Shown piece by piece: positions 48,901-58,289 of a stretch of 64,000 nt of DNA. Every line of letters begins with the position of its first letter. The first letter of the stretch is position 1. Position numbers and translations under genes: made by a program. The stretch is taken from the NCBI GenBank assembly GCA_028705995.1, contig JAQWCH010000001.1:68166-132165 (forward strand). Direction: 5' to 3'. The DNA comes from Bacilli bacterium (GTDB lineage: Bacteria > Bacillota_I > Bacilli_A > RFN20 > CAG-826). The notes below the pieces were generated by a model. It saw only the letters and a program-made list of their open reading frames with translations. It was not told the origin of the DNA and searched no databases.

Positions 48901-49935
48901 ATGAAAGAACAAGAACTGCAACTGATTTTAGCTTCAGCGTTACAAGCCATCACGGATGCTAAAACATTAAGCGAACTCCAACAAGTCCGCGACACTTACT
49001 TAGCAAAAAAAGGTCAAGTTAATCAATTGATGGGCAATCTTAAAGTTTTACCCCCTGCGGAACGCTCGAGCTATGGTAAAGCGGTTAATGATTTAAAAAT
49101 GGCGTTGATAAGCGCCTTTGACCAAGCGCAAATTGTTTTGGAAGCCGCGGCTTTAAACGAAAAACTCACATCAGAGAAAATCGATATTACCTTACCCGGA
49201 TATGTACATCAAGCCGGCGCTAAAAATCCGTTTTTCACGATTCAAGATGAACTTTGTGCGATTTTTCTTGGCTTAGGTTATACAATTGCCGAAGGTCCAG
49301 AAATTGAAAGCGATCATTTTAATTTTGAGTTATTAAATATTCCGCAAGATCACCCAGCCCGCGATATGCAGGATTCTTTTTATATTGATGAAAATACGCT
49401 ATTACGCACACATACTTCACCGGTCCAAGCTCATGTCATGCAAAACGCTGACGGCCAACCAATCAAAGTTGTTTGTCCCGGGAAAGTTTATCGGCGCGAT
49501 GATGATGATGCGACGCATTCCCATCAATTCGGTCAACTCGAAGGTTTATTGATTGATGAAGGTATTCATCTTGGTCATCTTTATGCAACATTGCAACTTT
49601 TTGTGCAAGCGATGTTTGGTGAAAAGCGGGAAATTCGCTTTCGCTCTTCATATTTTCCATTTACAGAACCTAGTGTTGAAGTTGATGTGAGCTGTGCTAA
49701 TTGTGGCGGCAAAGGTTGCTCAATGTGTAAAGGCAGTGGCTGGATTGAAATTCTTGGTGGTGGTATGGTCCATCCCAATGTGTTAAAAATGAGTGGTTAT
49801 GACCCTGATAAAATGAGTGGGTTTGCTTTTGGTATCGGTCTTGAACGTGTCGCGATGCTGCGTTACGGCATTGATGATATCCGCAAGTTTTATCAAAATG
49901 ATGTGCGCTTCATCCATCAATTTAATAAGCGCTGA
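48901..49935 (+). CDS. pheS: phenylalanyl-tRNA synthetase alpha subunit
   Basis: GPEIESDHFNFELLNIPQDHPARDMQDSFYID; GIGLERVAMLRYGIDDIR; start moved to ATG 48901. Confidence 0.97.
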   Translation: MKEQELQLILASALQAITDAKTLSELQQVRDTYLAKKGQVNQLMGNLKVLPPAERSSYGKAVNDLKMALISAFDQAQIVLEAAALNEKLTSEKIDITLPGYVHQAGAKNPFFTIQDELCAIFLGLGYTIAEGPEIESDHFNFELLNIPQDHPARDMQDSFYIDENTLLRTHTSPVQAHVMQNADGQPIKVVCPGKVYRRDDDDATHSHQFGQLEGLLIDEGIHLGHLYATLQLFVQAMFGEKREIRFRSSYFPFTEPSVEVDVSCANCGGKGCSMCKGSGWIEILGGGMVHPNVLKMSGYDPDKMSGFAFGIGLERVAMLRYGIDDIRKFYQNDVRFIHQFNKR

Positions 49936-49949
49936 GAGAGGAAAAAAAC

Positions 49950-52355
49950 ATGAAAGTATCATATAACTTACTGAAAAAATATGTTGATTTGAGTGGTATT
50001 TCTCCTTTTGAAGTTGCGCACAAATTAACATTTGCTGGTCTTGAAGTCGAAAGCGTGAGTGCACTTGCCACGGGTGATTTATTGGTGATTGGTGAGATTG
50101 TTAAATGTGAAAAACATCCTGATAGCGATCATTTATCCGTGCTTGAAGTTAATCTTGGCGCCAAATACGGGCTTAAACAAATTATTTGTGGGGCGCCAAA
50201 TGTGCGCGTCGGTTTAAAAGTCATCGTCGCCCGGGTCGGAGCGACTTTAGCCGATAATCTGAAAATTAGCGCGAGTAAAATTCGTGGAGTCACAAGCGAA
50301 GGCATGTGCTGCGCGCTCAACGAAATCGGGGTAGAAGCAAAATATCTACGTGCTGAACAAGTTGATGGTATTGAAGAACTACCCGCTGACGCACCAGTTG
50401 GCGCAGAAAACGTTTTAGAATATTTATTACTTGATGATTACACGCTTGAAATTAAAATACTGGCGAATCGGCCCGATGCTCAAGCGATATTTAATCTTGC
50501 CCGGGAAATTAGCGGCTTGTTTAATCGTCCGTTAATCATTCCCGAATATCACCGGTTTAAGGAAGTTGAAGAAAATATTCATGTTAGTTCAAGTACACCG
50601 AGTTGCCGTCAATTTGCGATTCGCATAGTCCGCGACTTAACAATGGGTAGTTCACCCTTATGGCTGCAACGTTACTTAATGGCGAGTGGCATCCGTTCAA
50701 TTAATCGCCTCGTCGATATTGGTAACTATGTGATGTTATTAACCGGTCAACCACTTCATATGTATGATTTAGATAAAATTTCCGGGGCAAATTTTATCGT
50801 CCGTGATGATTTAGAAGTCGAAAAATGGCAAGCGCTTGATCAAAAATATTATCATGTCCTCCCAGGCGACATCGCCATTACCGTTGACGGTGAAATTATG
50901 TGTTTAGGTGGTGTGATGGGGGCTTTAGCTTCGGCAATTGATGATCAAACGCGTAATGTTGCCATCGAAGCTGCGCATTTCCATCCAGCGACTATTCGGC
51001 GCACATCAACACGGCTTAATCTTGTGTCAGATTCGTCACAACGCTTTGCTAAAGGTATTAACCCACATCAAACAGCGGCTGTTTTAGAACTTGCCACGCA
51101 ACTCGTGCGCGAACTTTGTGCGGGTCAACAAGTCTCACAAATTGCCAACTACGATGAACTTAACTATCAACCGCTCGTGGTTACGACCAGTGTGCATGAA
51201 ATTAATGACCGGTTAGGGACAGATTTTGATTTAGATGAAATTACTGATGCTTTAAAGCGCTTAGCGATGGGCGTTGATGTCAATCACGATCAAATTAGAG
51301 TAAAAATTCCAAGTGCGCGCATCGATATTAGTGGAGCCGCTGATATCGCCGAAGAAGTAATTCGTATTTTAGGCTTTGAACGTGTGAAAAACGTTTTACC
51401 ACGCCTTGATGCAACGCTCGGCGTACGCTCGCAATATCAACAAAAAATCTATGATGTGCGTTCTTTCTTACGCTTACAAGGATTAGATGAAATCTTGACC
51501 TATACCCTTGTTAATACGACGCAACAAAAACTATTTATGAATTTTAATGCGGGTAATCCCTACGAGCTCCTGCATCCGATGACGCCGGAACATGCGCTTG
51601 TGCGCACAACTTTACTTCCTTCAATGCTTGATACTTTACGTTATAACTACACGCGCCAAAATAGTAATCTTGCAATGTTTGAAGTTAGTGAAGTGTATCG
51701 ATTTGGCAAACAAGAAACACACCTTAGTATCGGTTTAGTTGGACAAGTATTAATGCAAGCAAATTTAACTACTCACCAAGTTAGTTATTATGATGTTAAA
51801 GGTTATCTTGAAGGCCTGCTTGATCTACTGGGAATTAGCGCTAGTCGTTATCAAATAAAGCAACTCGATGAAAAACTTTTCCGCGAATTTCATCCTGGTC
51901 GGCAAGCAGGTTTATATAGTAATAACAGCCTTTTGGCAATTATTGGTGAACTGCATCCCGACTTACGGAAGAATCTTGATTTTGTGAAAGCGCCAGTCGC
52001 CTTACTTGAAGTTAATCTTTCAGGTTTGCTTGCACTCAAAGTTTCACAAGCCAAGATTAAACAAATTGATCGCTTTCCTGTCGTCACACGTGATTTAGCA
52101 ATTGTCGTTAGTAATGAATTTAGCGCGAGTGATATTTTAACAACAATCAGTCGGGCGGGGAAAAATGCTCTAAAAAACGTTGATATATTTGATGTTTATA
52201 GTGGTAATGGTGTTGAAAACGGCATGAAATCACTGGCGTTACGTCTTACACTTGGATCGAGTGAGCAAACACTAACTGAGCTCGAGATTCAAAAAGTATT
52301 AGTGGCGGTAATTGAGGCCTTAAAAAAGAACTTCCAAGCACGAATCCGTGAATAA
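49950..52355 (+). CDS. pheT: phenylalanyl-tRNA synthetase beta subunit
   Basis: tRNA-binding N-terminus, B3/B4, B5, FDX-ACB C-terminal domain; follows pheS. Confidence 0.97.
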   Translation: MKVSYNLLKKYVDLSGISPFEVAHKLTFAGLEVESVSALATGDLLVIGEIVKCEKHPDSDHLSVLEVNLGAKYGLKQIICGAPNVRVGLKVIVARVGATLADNLKISASKIRGVTSEGMCCALNEIGVEAKYLRAEQVDGIEELPADAPVGAENVLEYLLLDDYTLEIKILANRPDAQAIFNLAREISGLFNRPLIIPEYHRFKEVEENIHVSSSTPSCRQFAIRIVRDLTMGSSPLWLQRYLMASGIRSINRLVDIGNYVMLLTGQPLHMYDLDKISGANFIVRDDLEVEKWQALDQKYYHVLPGDIAITVDGEIMCLGGVMGALASAIDDQTRNVAIEAAHFHPATIRRTSTRLNLVSDSSQRFAKGINPHQTAAVLELATQLVRELCAGQQVSQIANYDELNYQPLVVTTSVHEINDRLGTDFDLDEITDALKRLAMGVDVNHDQIRVKIPSARIDISGAADIAEEVIRILGFERVKNVLPRLDATLGVRSQYQQKIYDVRSFLRLQGLDEILTYTLVNTTQQKLFMNFNAGNPYELLHPMTPEHALVRTTLLPSMLDTLRYNYTRQNSNLAMFEVSEVYRFGKQETHLSIGLVGQVLMQANLTTHQVSYYDVKGYLEGLLDLLGISASRYQIKQLDEKLFREFHPGRQAGLYSNNSLLAIIGELHPDLRKNLDFVKAPVALLEVNLSGLLALKVSQAKIKQIDRFPVVTRDLAIVVSNEFSASDILTTISRAGKNALKNVDIFDVYSGNGVENGMKSLALRLTLGSSEQTLTELEIQKVLVAVIEALKKNFQARIRE

Positions 52356-52396
52356 TCGCTAAACCACTTATAAAGAGCGCATGAGGAAAATTAATT

Positions 52397-53236
52397 ATGA
52401 ATTGTCAACCATTACATCTTGTAACTGGCTATCAAACGCGTGATGGCGCTGGTGTTAAACTTGTCCGCGTGCTCTCACGTAACACGGTCAAAGCTTTTGA
52501 TCCTTTTTTGATGCTCGACTCATTTGATAGTGAAAATCCGAGCGATTATATTGCTGGTTTTCCATTCCATCCGCATCGCGGGATTGAGACAATCTCCTAT
52601 ATTTATCGTGGCCAAATGCTGCACCAAGATAGTCTCGGTAATAAAGATTTAATTCACGATGGTGAAGTTCAATGGATGACTGCTGGTTCTGGCATCATGC
52701 ATGCGGAAAAACTTCCGGCCTCTGAGCGGATGCTCGGCGTCCAATTATGGCTAAATCTGGCAAAAAAAGATAAGATGGTCCAGCCAGCTTATCACGCAAT
52801 TAAAGCTGGCGATATTGAAGAAATTCCGCTAATCGGCGGCAAATTGCGTTTGTTAGCCGGAAAATATTTAGATTATGTTGGCTATCAAAGCAACTATCAA
52901 CCACTCGATTATTATGATGTTCATCTTCAAGCGAACCAAACCTTTGGCCTCGATGTGGATGCTAAGCGCTCAATTATGCTTTTTACGCTTGTGGGTGAGA
53001 TTATGCTTAACGACCAAGTAATCAAAGAAAAAACGGCAGTAAAACTCAGTGCTGGTGATCGCGTGGAATTTTCTAGTCTCGATCGCCCGGTCCAGGTGCT
53101 TTACATTAGTTCGTGCGCGCTTAACGAAAGTGTCGCTTGGGGTGGTCCAATTGTCATGAACACAAAAGAAGAACTCTATCAAGCATTTGATGAATTAGAA
53201 AAAGAGACATTCTTACGCGATAAAATTGCTTATTGA
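52397..53236 (+). CDS. pirin family protein
   Basis: FDPFLMLDSFDSENPSDYIAGFPFHPHRGIETISYIYRG; WMTAGSGIMHAEK. Confidence 0.95.
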   Translation: MNCQPLHLVTGYQTRDGAGVKLVRVLSRNTVKAFDPFLMLDSFDSENPSDYIAGFPFHPHRGIETISYIYRGQMLHQDSLGNKDLIHDGEVQWMTAGSGIMHAEKLPASERMLGVQLWLNLAKKDKMVQPAYHAIKAGDIEEIPLIGGKLRLLAGKYLDYVGYQSNYQPLDYYDVHLQANQTFGLDVDAKRSIMLFTLVGEIMLNDQVIKEKTAVKLSAGDRVEFSSLDRPVQVLYISSCALNESVAWGGPIVMNTKEELYQAFDELEKETFLRDKIAY

Positions 53237-53259
53237 GATTTAACAGTCTATTTATAACT

Positions 53260-53287
53260 AGCGAATCACGATGATTCGCTTTTTTTG
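53260..53287 (+). terminator. rho-independent terminator
   Basis: AGCGAATCA cga TGATTCGCT TTTTTT. Confidence 0.92.
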
Positions 53288-53413
53288 TGTTTATAAATAT
53301 TTAAAAATTAATTCCACTTTTTTTACACGTCATAAAAACCAATTGCAAAGCCAAACTTTTGAACATTTATTTATCAATTGGGAACTTTTTTATAAAAAAA
53401 TGTTTTTTTCTGC

Positions 53414-53442
53414 TTTACATGCTTTGCCCGCTTACCTATAAT
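53414..53442 (+). promoter_or_regulatory. sigma-A promoter of mraZ
   Basis: TTTACA-N17-TATAAT. Confidence 0.75.
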
Positions 53443-53454
53443 GAAATTAGAAAA

Positions 53455-53474
53455 AGTGGGAGATAGTGGGAGAT
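53455..53474 (+). promoter_or_regulatory. MraZ-box-like tandem repeat AGTGGGAGAT x2
   Basis: Two exact 10-bp copies abutting the mraZ ATG at 53475. Confidence 0.75.
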
Positions 53475-53897
53475 ATGTTTTTTGGCACTTATACGCACAA
53501 CCTTGATAATAAAGGCCGGATGGTCGTACCATCAAAGTTTCGTGCGGTGCTGGGAACTCTTGCCTATGTCATGCGCGGCTACGAAGGGGCGCTTGAAGTT
53601 TATCAACAAGCAGCCTTCGATGTTCTCATTAATAAAATTTCAACTTTAAATTACACAAGCAAGGATGCGCGTGCTTATATACGTAGTCGCTTAGCGAGTG
53701 TTGTCGAAATTGAAGTTGATGACCACGGCCGCATCGCCCTACCTGCAAAATTGCTCGCTGAATATAAAATTGGGACGCAAGTGAACATTATTGGTGTTTA
53801 TGATCACTTTGAAATCTGGGACGCCAAAGCTTGGTCCGAATATAGTGAAAGCAGCAATCAAACGCTCGAAGAAGTCGCAGAAAAGCTTTATGAATAG
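53475..53897 (+). CDS. mraZ: transcriptional regulator MraZ
   Basis: MFFGTYTHNLDNKGRMVVPSKFR; two SpoVT/AbrB-like repeats. Confidence 0.96.
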   Translation: MFFGTYTHNLDNKGRMVVPSKFRAVLGTLAYVMRGYEGALEVYQQAAFDVLINKISTLNYTSKDARAYIRSRLASVVEIEVDDHGRIALPAKLLAEYKIGTQVNIIGVYDHFEIWDAKAWSEYSESSNQTLEEVAEKLYE

Positions 53898-54834
53898 CGC
53901 CGCAGTTCAACAAGATAATGAACACGTTCCAGTCTTACTTGATGAAGTAGTTAGTGGACTAAATATTCCTAATGATGGTATCTATGTTGATTTAACGATT
54001 GGTCGGGCCGGGCATGCGAGCAAAATATTAAAAGCGATTCCTCATGGTATGCTTTATGGCTTCGATCAAGATCAAGAAGCAATCAAAGAAGCAACTCGAA
54101 TTCTTGCAAAACATCGTGATAATTATTCACTAATCGAAATGAATTTTGTCCAAGCCGCTGATTATCTCCAGTCGATTGGTATTACTGAAGTTGATGGTGT
54201 GCTCCTTGATTTAGGTGTCTCATCACCACAATTCGACCAGGCGGAACGTGGCTTCTCATATCGCAAAGACGGTCCACTCGATATGCGCATGGATCAAATC
54301 CATAATCCGCTGACCGCCGCCCAAATCGTCAATACTTATTCGCTCGAAGAATTAACAAAAATTTTCCGCGAATATGGTGAAGAACGATTTGCCTATCAAA
54401 TTAGTAAAAACATTGTTCGTCAACGTTATCACGCCCCAATTAATACGACCTTCGAGTTGGTTGAAATTATTAAAGCCAGTAAACCAGCTAAAGAGTTACG
54501 TAAACCCGGGCATCCAGCAAAACAGGTATTTCAAGCCTTAAGAATTGCGGTTAATGATGAATTAAATGTATTGAAGACGACGCTTGCTGACATGTTGGGA
54601 ATTCTCAAAAGTGGTGGACGTCTCGCTGTAATTACCTTCCATTCGTTGGAAGACCGCATCGTCAAAAACGTCTTTAAATCCGTTGCTGTTGTTGAAGGTA
54701 ATCGGCGTCTACCTTATCAAGAAGAAGCCCAGTATAGATTAGTTAATCGTCAGGTCATTGTTCCAAGTAGCGAAGAAGTGCTGCTTAACCATCGTGCCCA
54801 TAGCGCAAAGTTACGCATCATCGAACGCAAATAG
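53890..54834 (+). CDS. rsmH: 16S rRNA (cytosine(1402)-N(4))-methyltransferase
   Basis: HVPVLLDEVVSGLN, LTIGRAGHASKIL, DGVLLDLGVSSPQFDQAERGFSYRKDGPLDMRMD. Confidence 0.97.
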   Translation: MNSAAVQQDNEHVPVLLDEVVSGLNIPNDGIYVDLTIGRAGHASKILKAIPHGMLYGFDQDQEAIKEATRILAKHRDNYSLIEMNFVQAADYLQSIGITEVDGVLLDLGVSSPQFDQAERGFSYRKDGPLDMRMDQIHNPLTAAQIVNTYSLEELTKIFREYGEERFAYQISKNIVRQRYHAPINTTFELVEIIKASKPAKELRKPGHPAKQVFQALRIAVNDELNVLKTTLADMLGILKSGGRLAVITFHSLEDRIVKNVFKSVAVVEGNRRLPYQEEAQYRLVNRQVIVPSSEEVLLNHRAHSAKLRIIERK

Positions 54835-54845
54835 AGGAGGCTTTT

Positions 54846-55067
54846 ATGAAAGATAAGCTTGTTAAATTGAATCGTAAAGCCCGCTATTATCGGACACGTA
54901 ATAGTTTGTTTTCACTCGCTGGTGTTGTCTTCCTCGGTCTTGGTGTTGCCCTGCCTGTCGCAGCCAAAGCCAAAGCCGATGCTGAAACAAGCCAAGTAGA
55001 AAATTCGAGTGAAGAACTCACGACCGATCAAACGGGTGATGATTCGAGCTTATTAGTATCGCTTTAA
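54846..55067 (+). CDS. small single-TM protein (73 aa) in the ftsL position of the dcw cluster
   Basis: Basic N-terminus KLNRKARYYRTRN, one hydrophobic helix, acidic Ser/Thr-rich tail; RBS GAGGAGG immediately upstream. Confidence 0.7.
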   Translation: MKDKLVKLNRKARYYRTRNSLFSLAGVVFLGLGVALPVAAKAKADAETSQVENSSEELTTDQTGDDSSLLVSL

Positions 55068-55120
55068 TATGGTTAATCCGAATGTTGATCATCCCCCTTA
55101 TTTTCAACACTCGTTTTAAT

Positions 55121-55155
55121 ACTGGCCAGTGTTCGCATTGACCAGTTTTTATTTT
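55121..55155 (+). terminator. rho-independent terminator after mraZ-rsmH-small ORF
   Basis: ACTGGcCAGTG-TTCG-CATTGaCCAGT-TTTTATTTTTTT. Confidence 0.85.
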
Positions 55156-55213
55156 TTTAGGGAAATTAGGCGAAAATTAGGTAAAAACTAGTAGAAGTTT
55201 ACTGGATTTTCCG

Positions 55214-55242
55214 TTGTAAATAACTGATTTATTATTTATAAT
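55214..55242 (+). promoter_or_regulatory. promoter of ftsA-ftsZ
   Basis: TTGTAA-N17-TATAAT. Confidence 0.65.
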
Positions 55243-55270
55243 AATAATGATTTAGCACGAGGAATAAAGC

Positions 55271-56476
55271 ATGAAAGAACCGATTGTTGCTCTAGATTTT
55301 GGCGCTAGTGGCTTAAAACTGGTGATTGGTTACGTTCTTAATAACCAACCGATGGTTTTATATGCGGCAACAAAGATGCTCGACAAGGCAATTATTCATG
55401 GAAAAATTGTCGATCGCGAACAAGTTGTTGCAGCGACAAAACAATTAATTGCGGAAGCGAGTAAACGCACAGGCGTGAAAATTGAGCGTGTGGTTTTTGC
55501 TTTGCCGGCCTTTGGACTTGAAGTCTTTGAAACAATTAAAGAAACAAATACCGTTTCGAATAACGATACCGTCAAGCGCAACGATATCACAAATATTCTC
55601 GGGATGATGCGCAAAGAGATTGTCGACGTCAATAATCAAATTGTTGCCGTTGTACCCGAAATCTATACGATTGTCGATAATGGCAATCAATATGATGTTC
55701 CTCCGATTGGTGAAAAAGCGACAACAATCCGCATGCGCGCTAAAGTTCATACTTTGCCCAAGCAAGTTGTCGATGATTATGAAAGTGTTCTTGGTGATGC
55801 CGGACTCTCCTTACAAAAGCATTTTGTCGATCAGTATGTGCTCGCGCGTTTATTTGAGAATACGGCAGATGTTCCAAAAAAATACTTTTTGATCGACATC
55901 GGCGCTGATGTCACACACGTGAGTTTTGTCGCCCATAAACAAATATATTCATCACGCTTTTTCCATTATGCCAGTCATGATTTAAATGAGATGTTATGTG
56001 AAAAGCTTGGCGTTAGTCCTGCGGAAGCCGAACAACTAAAACACGAATATGGTTACGATACACGTGTTTTGACCTTTAATCCACAAATTATCAAAGTGAC
56101 GAATCAAGAAGGTGCAACGCAAAGTTATACAATCGAAAAAATTCGTGAAGTTGCAAATACCTATCTCGAATCATTTTATCAAGAACTAAGCATGGTTTTA
56201 GCGACGATTGTTAAGGAGCAAAAAAATAATCCGGAGTTATTAAAAGTTCCCTTTCTTTTTACTGGTGGCGGAAGTCGCCTCCAGGGCTTACTTGATTTTA
56301 TGCGCACCAAATTACCAATGCGCACGATGGGCTTACTCGAAGCTGATGCCCTTGGTGCGCGCCAACCAACATATGCGACTGCACTTGGTCTAATAAAAGT
56401 CTATGACGAATATGCGACGACAATTGTTGATGAAAAAACCTACGTCCCACCCGTGACACGGGATACAGGTGTCTAA
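55271..56476 (+). CDS. ftsA: cell division protein FtsA-like
   Basis: VALDFGASGLKLVIG; DIGADVTHVSFV; LFTGGGSRLQGL; directly upstream of ftsZ. Confidence 0.88.
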   Translation: MKEPIVALDFGASGLKLVIGYVLNNQPMVLYAATKMLDKAIIHGKIVDREQVVAATKQLIAEASKRTGVKIERVVFALPAFGLEVFETIKETNTVSNNDTVKRNDITNILGMMRKEIVDVNNQIVAVVPEIYTIVDNGNQYDVPPIGEKATTIRMRAKVHTLPKQVVDDYESVLGDAGLSLQKHFVDQYVLARLFENTADVPKKYFLIDIGADVTHVSFVAHKQIYSSRFFHYASHDLNEMLCEKLGVSPAEAEQLKHEYGYDTRVLTFNPQIIKVTNQEGATQSYTIEKIREVANTYLESFYQELSMVLATIVKEQKNNPELLKVPFLFTGGGSRLQGLLDFMRTKLPMRTMGLLEADALGARQPTYATALGLIKVYDEYATTIVDEKTYVPPVTRDTGV

Positions 56477-56508
56477 GCGCTAAGCGCAAGAAAGTAGAGG
56501 AACTTCAC

Positions 56509-57666
56509 ATGCGTGAACTTAATCAAGAATATCTCGGTAATCCGAATAACGAAACGGGACCTGAACAAGATCTCGATAATTTTGAACCGGTCGCCCGCAT
56601 CGTCGTAGTCGGCGTTGGTGGTGCTGGGAATAACGCCGTCAATCGGATGATTGATGATGATATTCGCAATGTTACTTTCTGGGTAGCAAATACCGATAAG
56701 CAAGCGCTTGCGACCTCACGGGCGCGAAATCGCTTAGTGCTCGGTGAAGAAATCACCCATGGTCTTGGCGCTGGTGGTGAACCTATAATTGGGCGCGAAG
56801 CGGCATTAGCATCACAAGAAAAAATAGAAAATATTGTTAAAGATGCTGATCTTGTTTTTATTGCCGCCGGTATGGGTGGCGGAACAGGAACTGGTGCCTC
56901 GCCAATCATTGCCGATATTGCAAAAAAATCGGGGGCTTTAACTGTCGCGATTGTGACCCGTCCATTTGGCTTTGAAGGTAAAATTCGCACCGCGAATTCG
57001 GTTGAAGGATTAAACAACTTAAAAGACGTTGTTGATGCGATTATCGTTGTCAGCAATGATAAATTATTAATGGTTAATGGTAATGCCCCGATTAGTGAAG
57101 CGTTTTCTGAATCCGATAAAGTGCTCGCCCAATCGGTCAAAACCGTAGTCGATTTAATTTTATTGCCAGCGGTCATCAATCTTGACTACGCGGATGTGCG
57201 TAATACATTAAAAGATTCCGGTATCTCACTAATTGGTTTTGGTGTTGGTACTGGTCCAAATAAAGCGGTGGAAGCGGCACAGAATGCGGTTAATTCACCC
57301 TTGCTTGAAGCAGCGCTCACTGGCGCACGCAAAGCAATTATTTCTGTTACTTGTGGAAAGAATGTTTCTCTTTATGAAGCGCAAGATACGGTTTATAAAA
57401 TTATTGAAACCGCCGGTAATGATTTAGATATTAAATTTGGCGTTTCAATTAACTCTTATCTTGATGATCAAATACTCGTCTCGGTCATCGCCTCTGATTT
57501 TAAAGAAGAATATGATTTCACCGCTGTTCCCGCATCATCAGGACCAATCCGGCCGCGTGTTGAAGATGGCTTAAAAGTCACGCCAACACCTGCTTTAGAA
57601 GATGAAGAAGAGGATATTTTACCAGATTTCTTAAAACCCTTGTTAGATGAGCAAAGCAACAACTAA
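56509..57666 (+). CDS. ftsZ: cell division protein FtsZ
   Basis: VVGVGGAGNNAVNRMI; GMGGGTGTGASPIIA; C-terminal peptide ILPDFLKPLL. Confidence 0.98.
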   Translation: MRELNQEYLGNPNNETGPEQDLDNFEPVARIVVVGVGGAGNNAVNRMIDDDIRNVTFWVANTDKQALATSRARNRLVLGEEITHGLGAGGEPIIGREAALASQEKIENIVKDADLVFIAAGMGGGTGTGASPIIADIAKKSGALTVAIVTRPFGFEGKIRTANSVEGLNNLKDVVDAIIVVSNDKLLMVNGNAPISEAFSESDKVLAQSVKTVVDLILLPAVINLDYADVRNTLKDSGISLIGFGVGTGPNKAVEAAQNAVNSPLLEAALTGARKAIISVTCGKNVSLYEAQDTVYKIIETAGNDLDIKFGVSINSYLDDQILVSVIASDFKEEYDFTAVPASSGPIRPRVEDGLKVTPTPALEDEEEDILPDFLKPLLDEQSNN

Positions 57667-57789
57667 TTGGGAATATTATTTTAATTATTAATCGTTTTAC
57701 TTACGTAGATGAATGTTTTTCGCTATGATGGAACTAGAATTTATTTTTAGAAATATTTTAAATATCGAAAGGATATCGGTACAAGTTAT

Positions 57790-58287
57790 ATGAGCATCTA
57801 TCAAATCGCGGTCGAAGATCAACACAACCAAAAAGTCATCCTTGAACAGTATAAAGGGAAAGTCTTATTAATTGTGAATACGGCGACCGAATGTATTTTT
57901 ACGCCGCAATATGCACTATTACAAAAACTTTACGACGAATTTAAAGATCAGGGTTTAGAGATTTTAGATTTCCCCTGCAATCAATTCGCCAATCAAAATC
58001 CTGGTACGGCCGAGGAAATTGAGCAATTTTGCTCGCGTGAATACGCGACAACTTTTCCGCGATTTGCGAAAATTAATGTCAATGAGCCGGATGAATCACT
58101 ACTTTTTACATATTTAAAGAATGCAAAAAAAGGTGTGTTTTCACGGCGAATTAAATGGAATTTTACGAAATTTCTCCTTGATCAAAATGGCCGTGTGATT
58201 AAGCGTTATGCCCCGAATATTAAGCCGAATAAAATCGCTCAAGATATTCGCGCTTTAGTAAACGCGAATAATAAAGGAGCAAAATAA
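57790..58287 (+). CDS. glutathione peroxidase family protein (Cys-type)
   Basis: LLIVNTATECIFTPQYALLQKLY; LDFPCNQFANQNPGTAEEI; WNFTKFLLDQNGRVIKRYAP. Confidence 0.92.
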   Translation: MSIYQIAVEDQHNQKVILEQYKGKVLLIVNTATECIFTPQYALLQKLYDEFKDQGLEILDFPCNQFANQNPGTAEEIEQFCSREYATTFPRFAKINVNEPDESLLFTYLKNAKKGVFSRRIKWNFTKFLLDQNGRVIKRYAPNIKPNKIAQDIRALVNANNKGAK

Positions 58288-58289
58288 TT

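Noticed and set aside
55445-55765. Antisense ORF opposite ftsA
   Set aside because: Shadow ORF without RBS or domain signal.
56523-57179. 218-aa antisense ORF opposite ftsZ
   Set aside because: Compositional shadow of a strongly coding gene; low-complexity Ser/Ala/Pro peptide with no recognisable domain or RBS.
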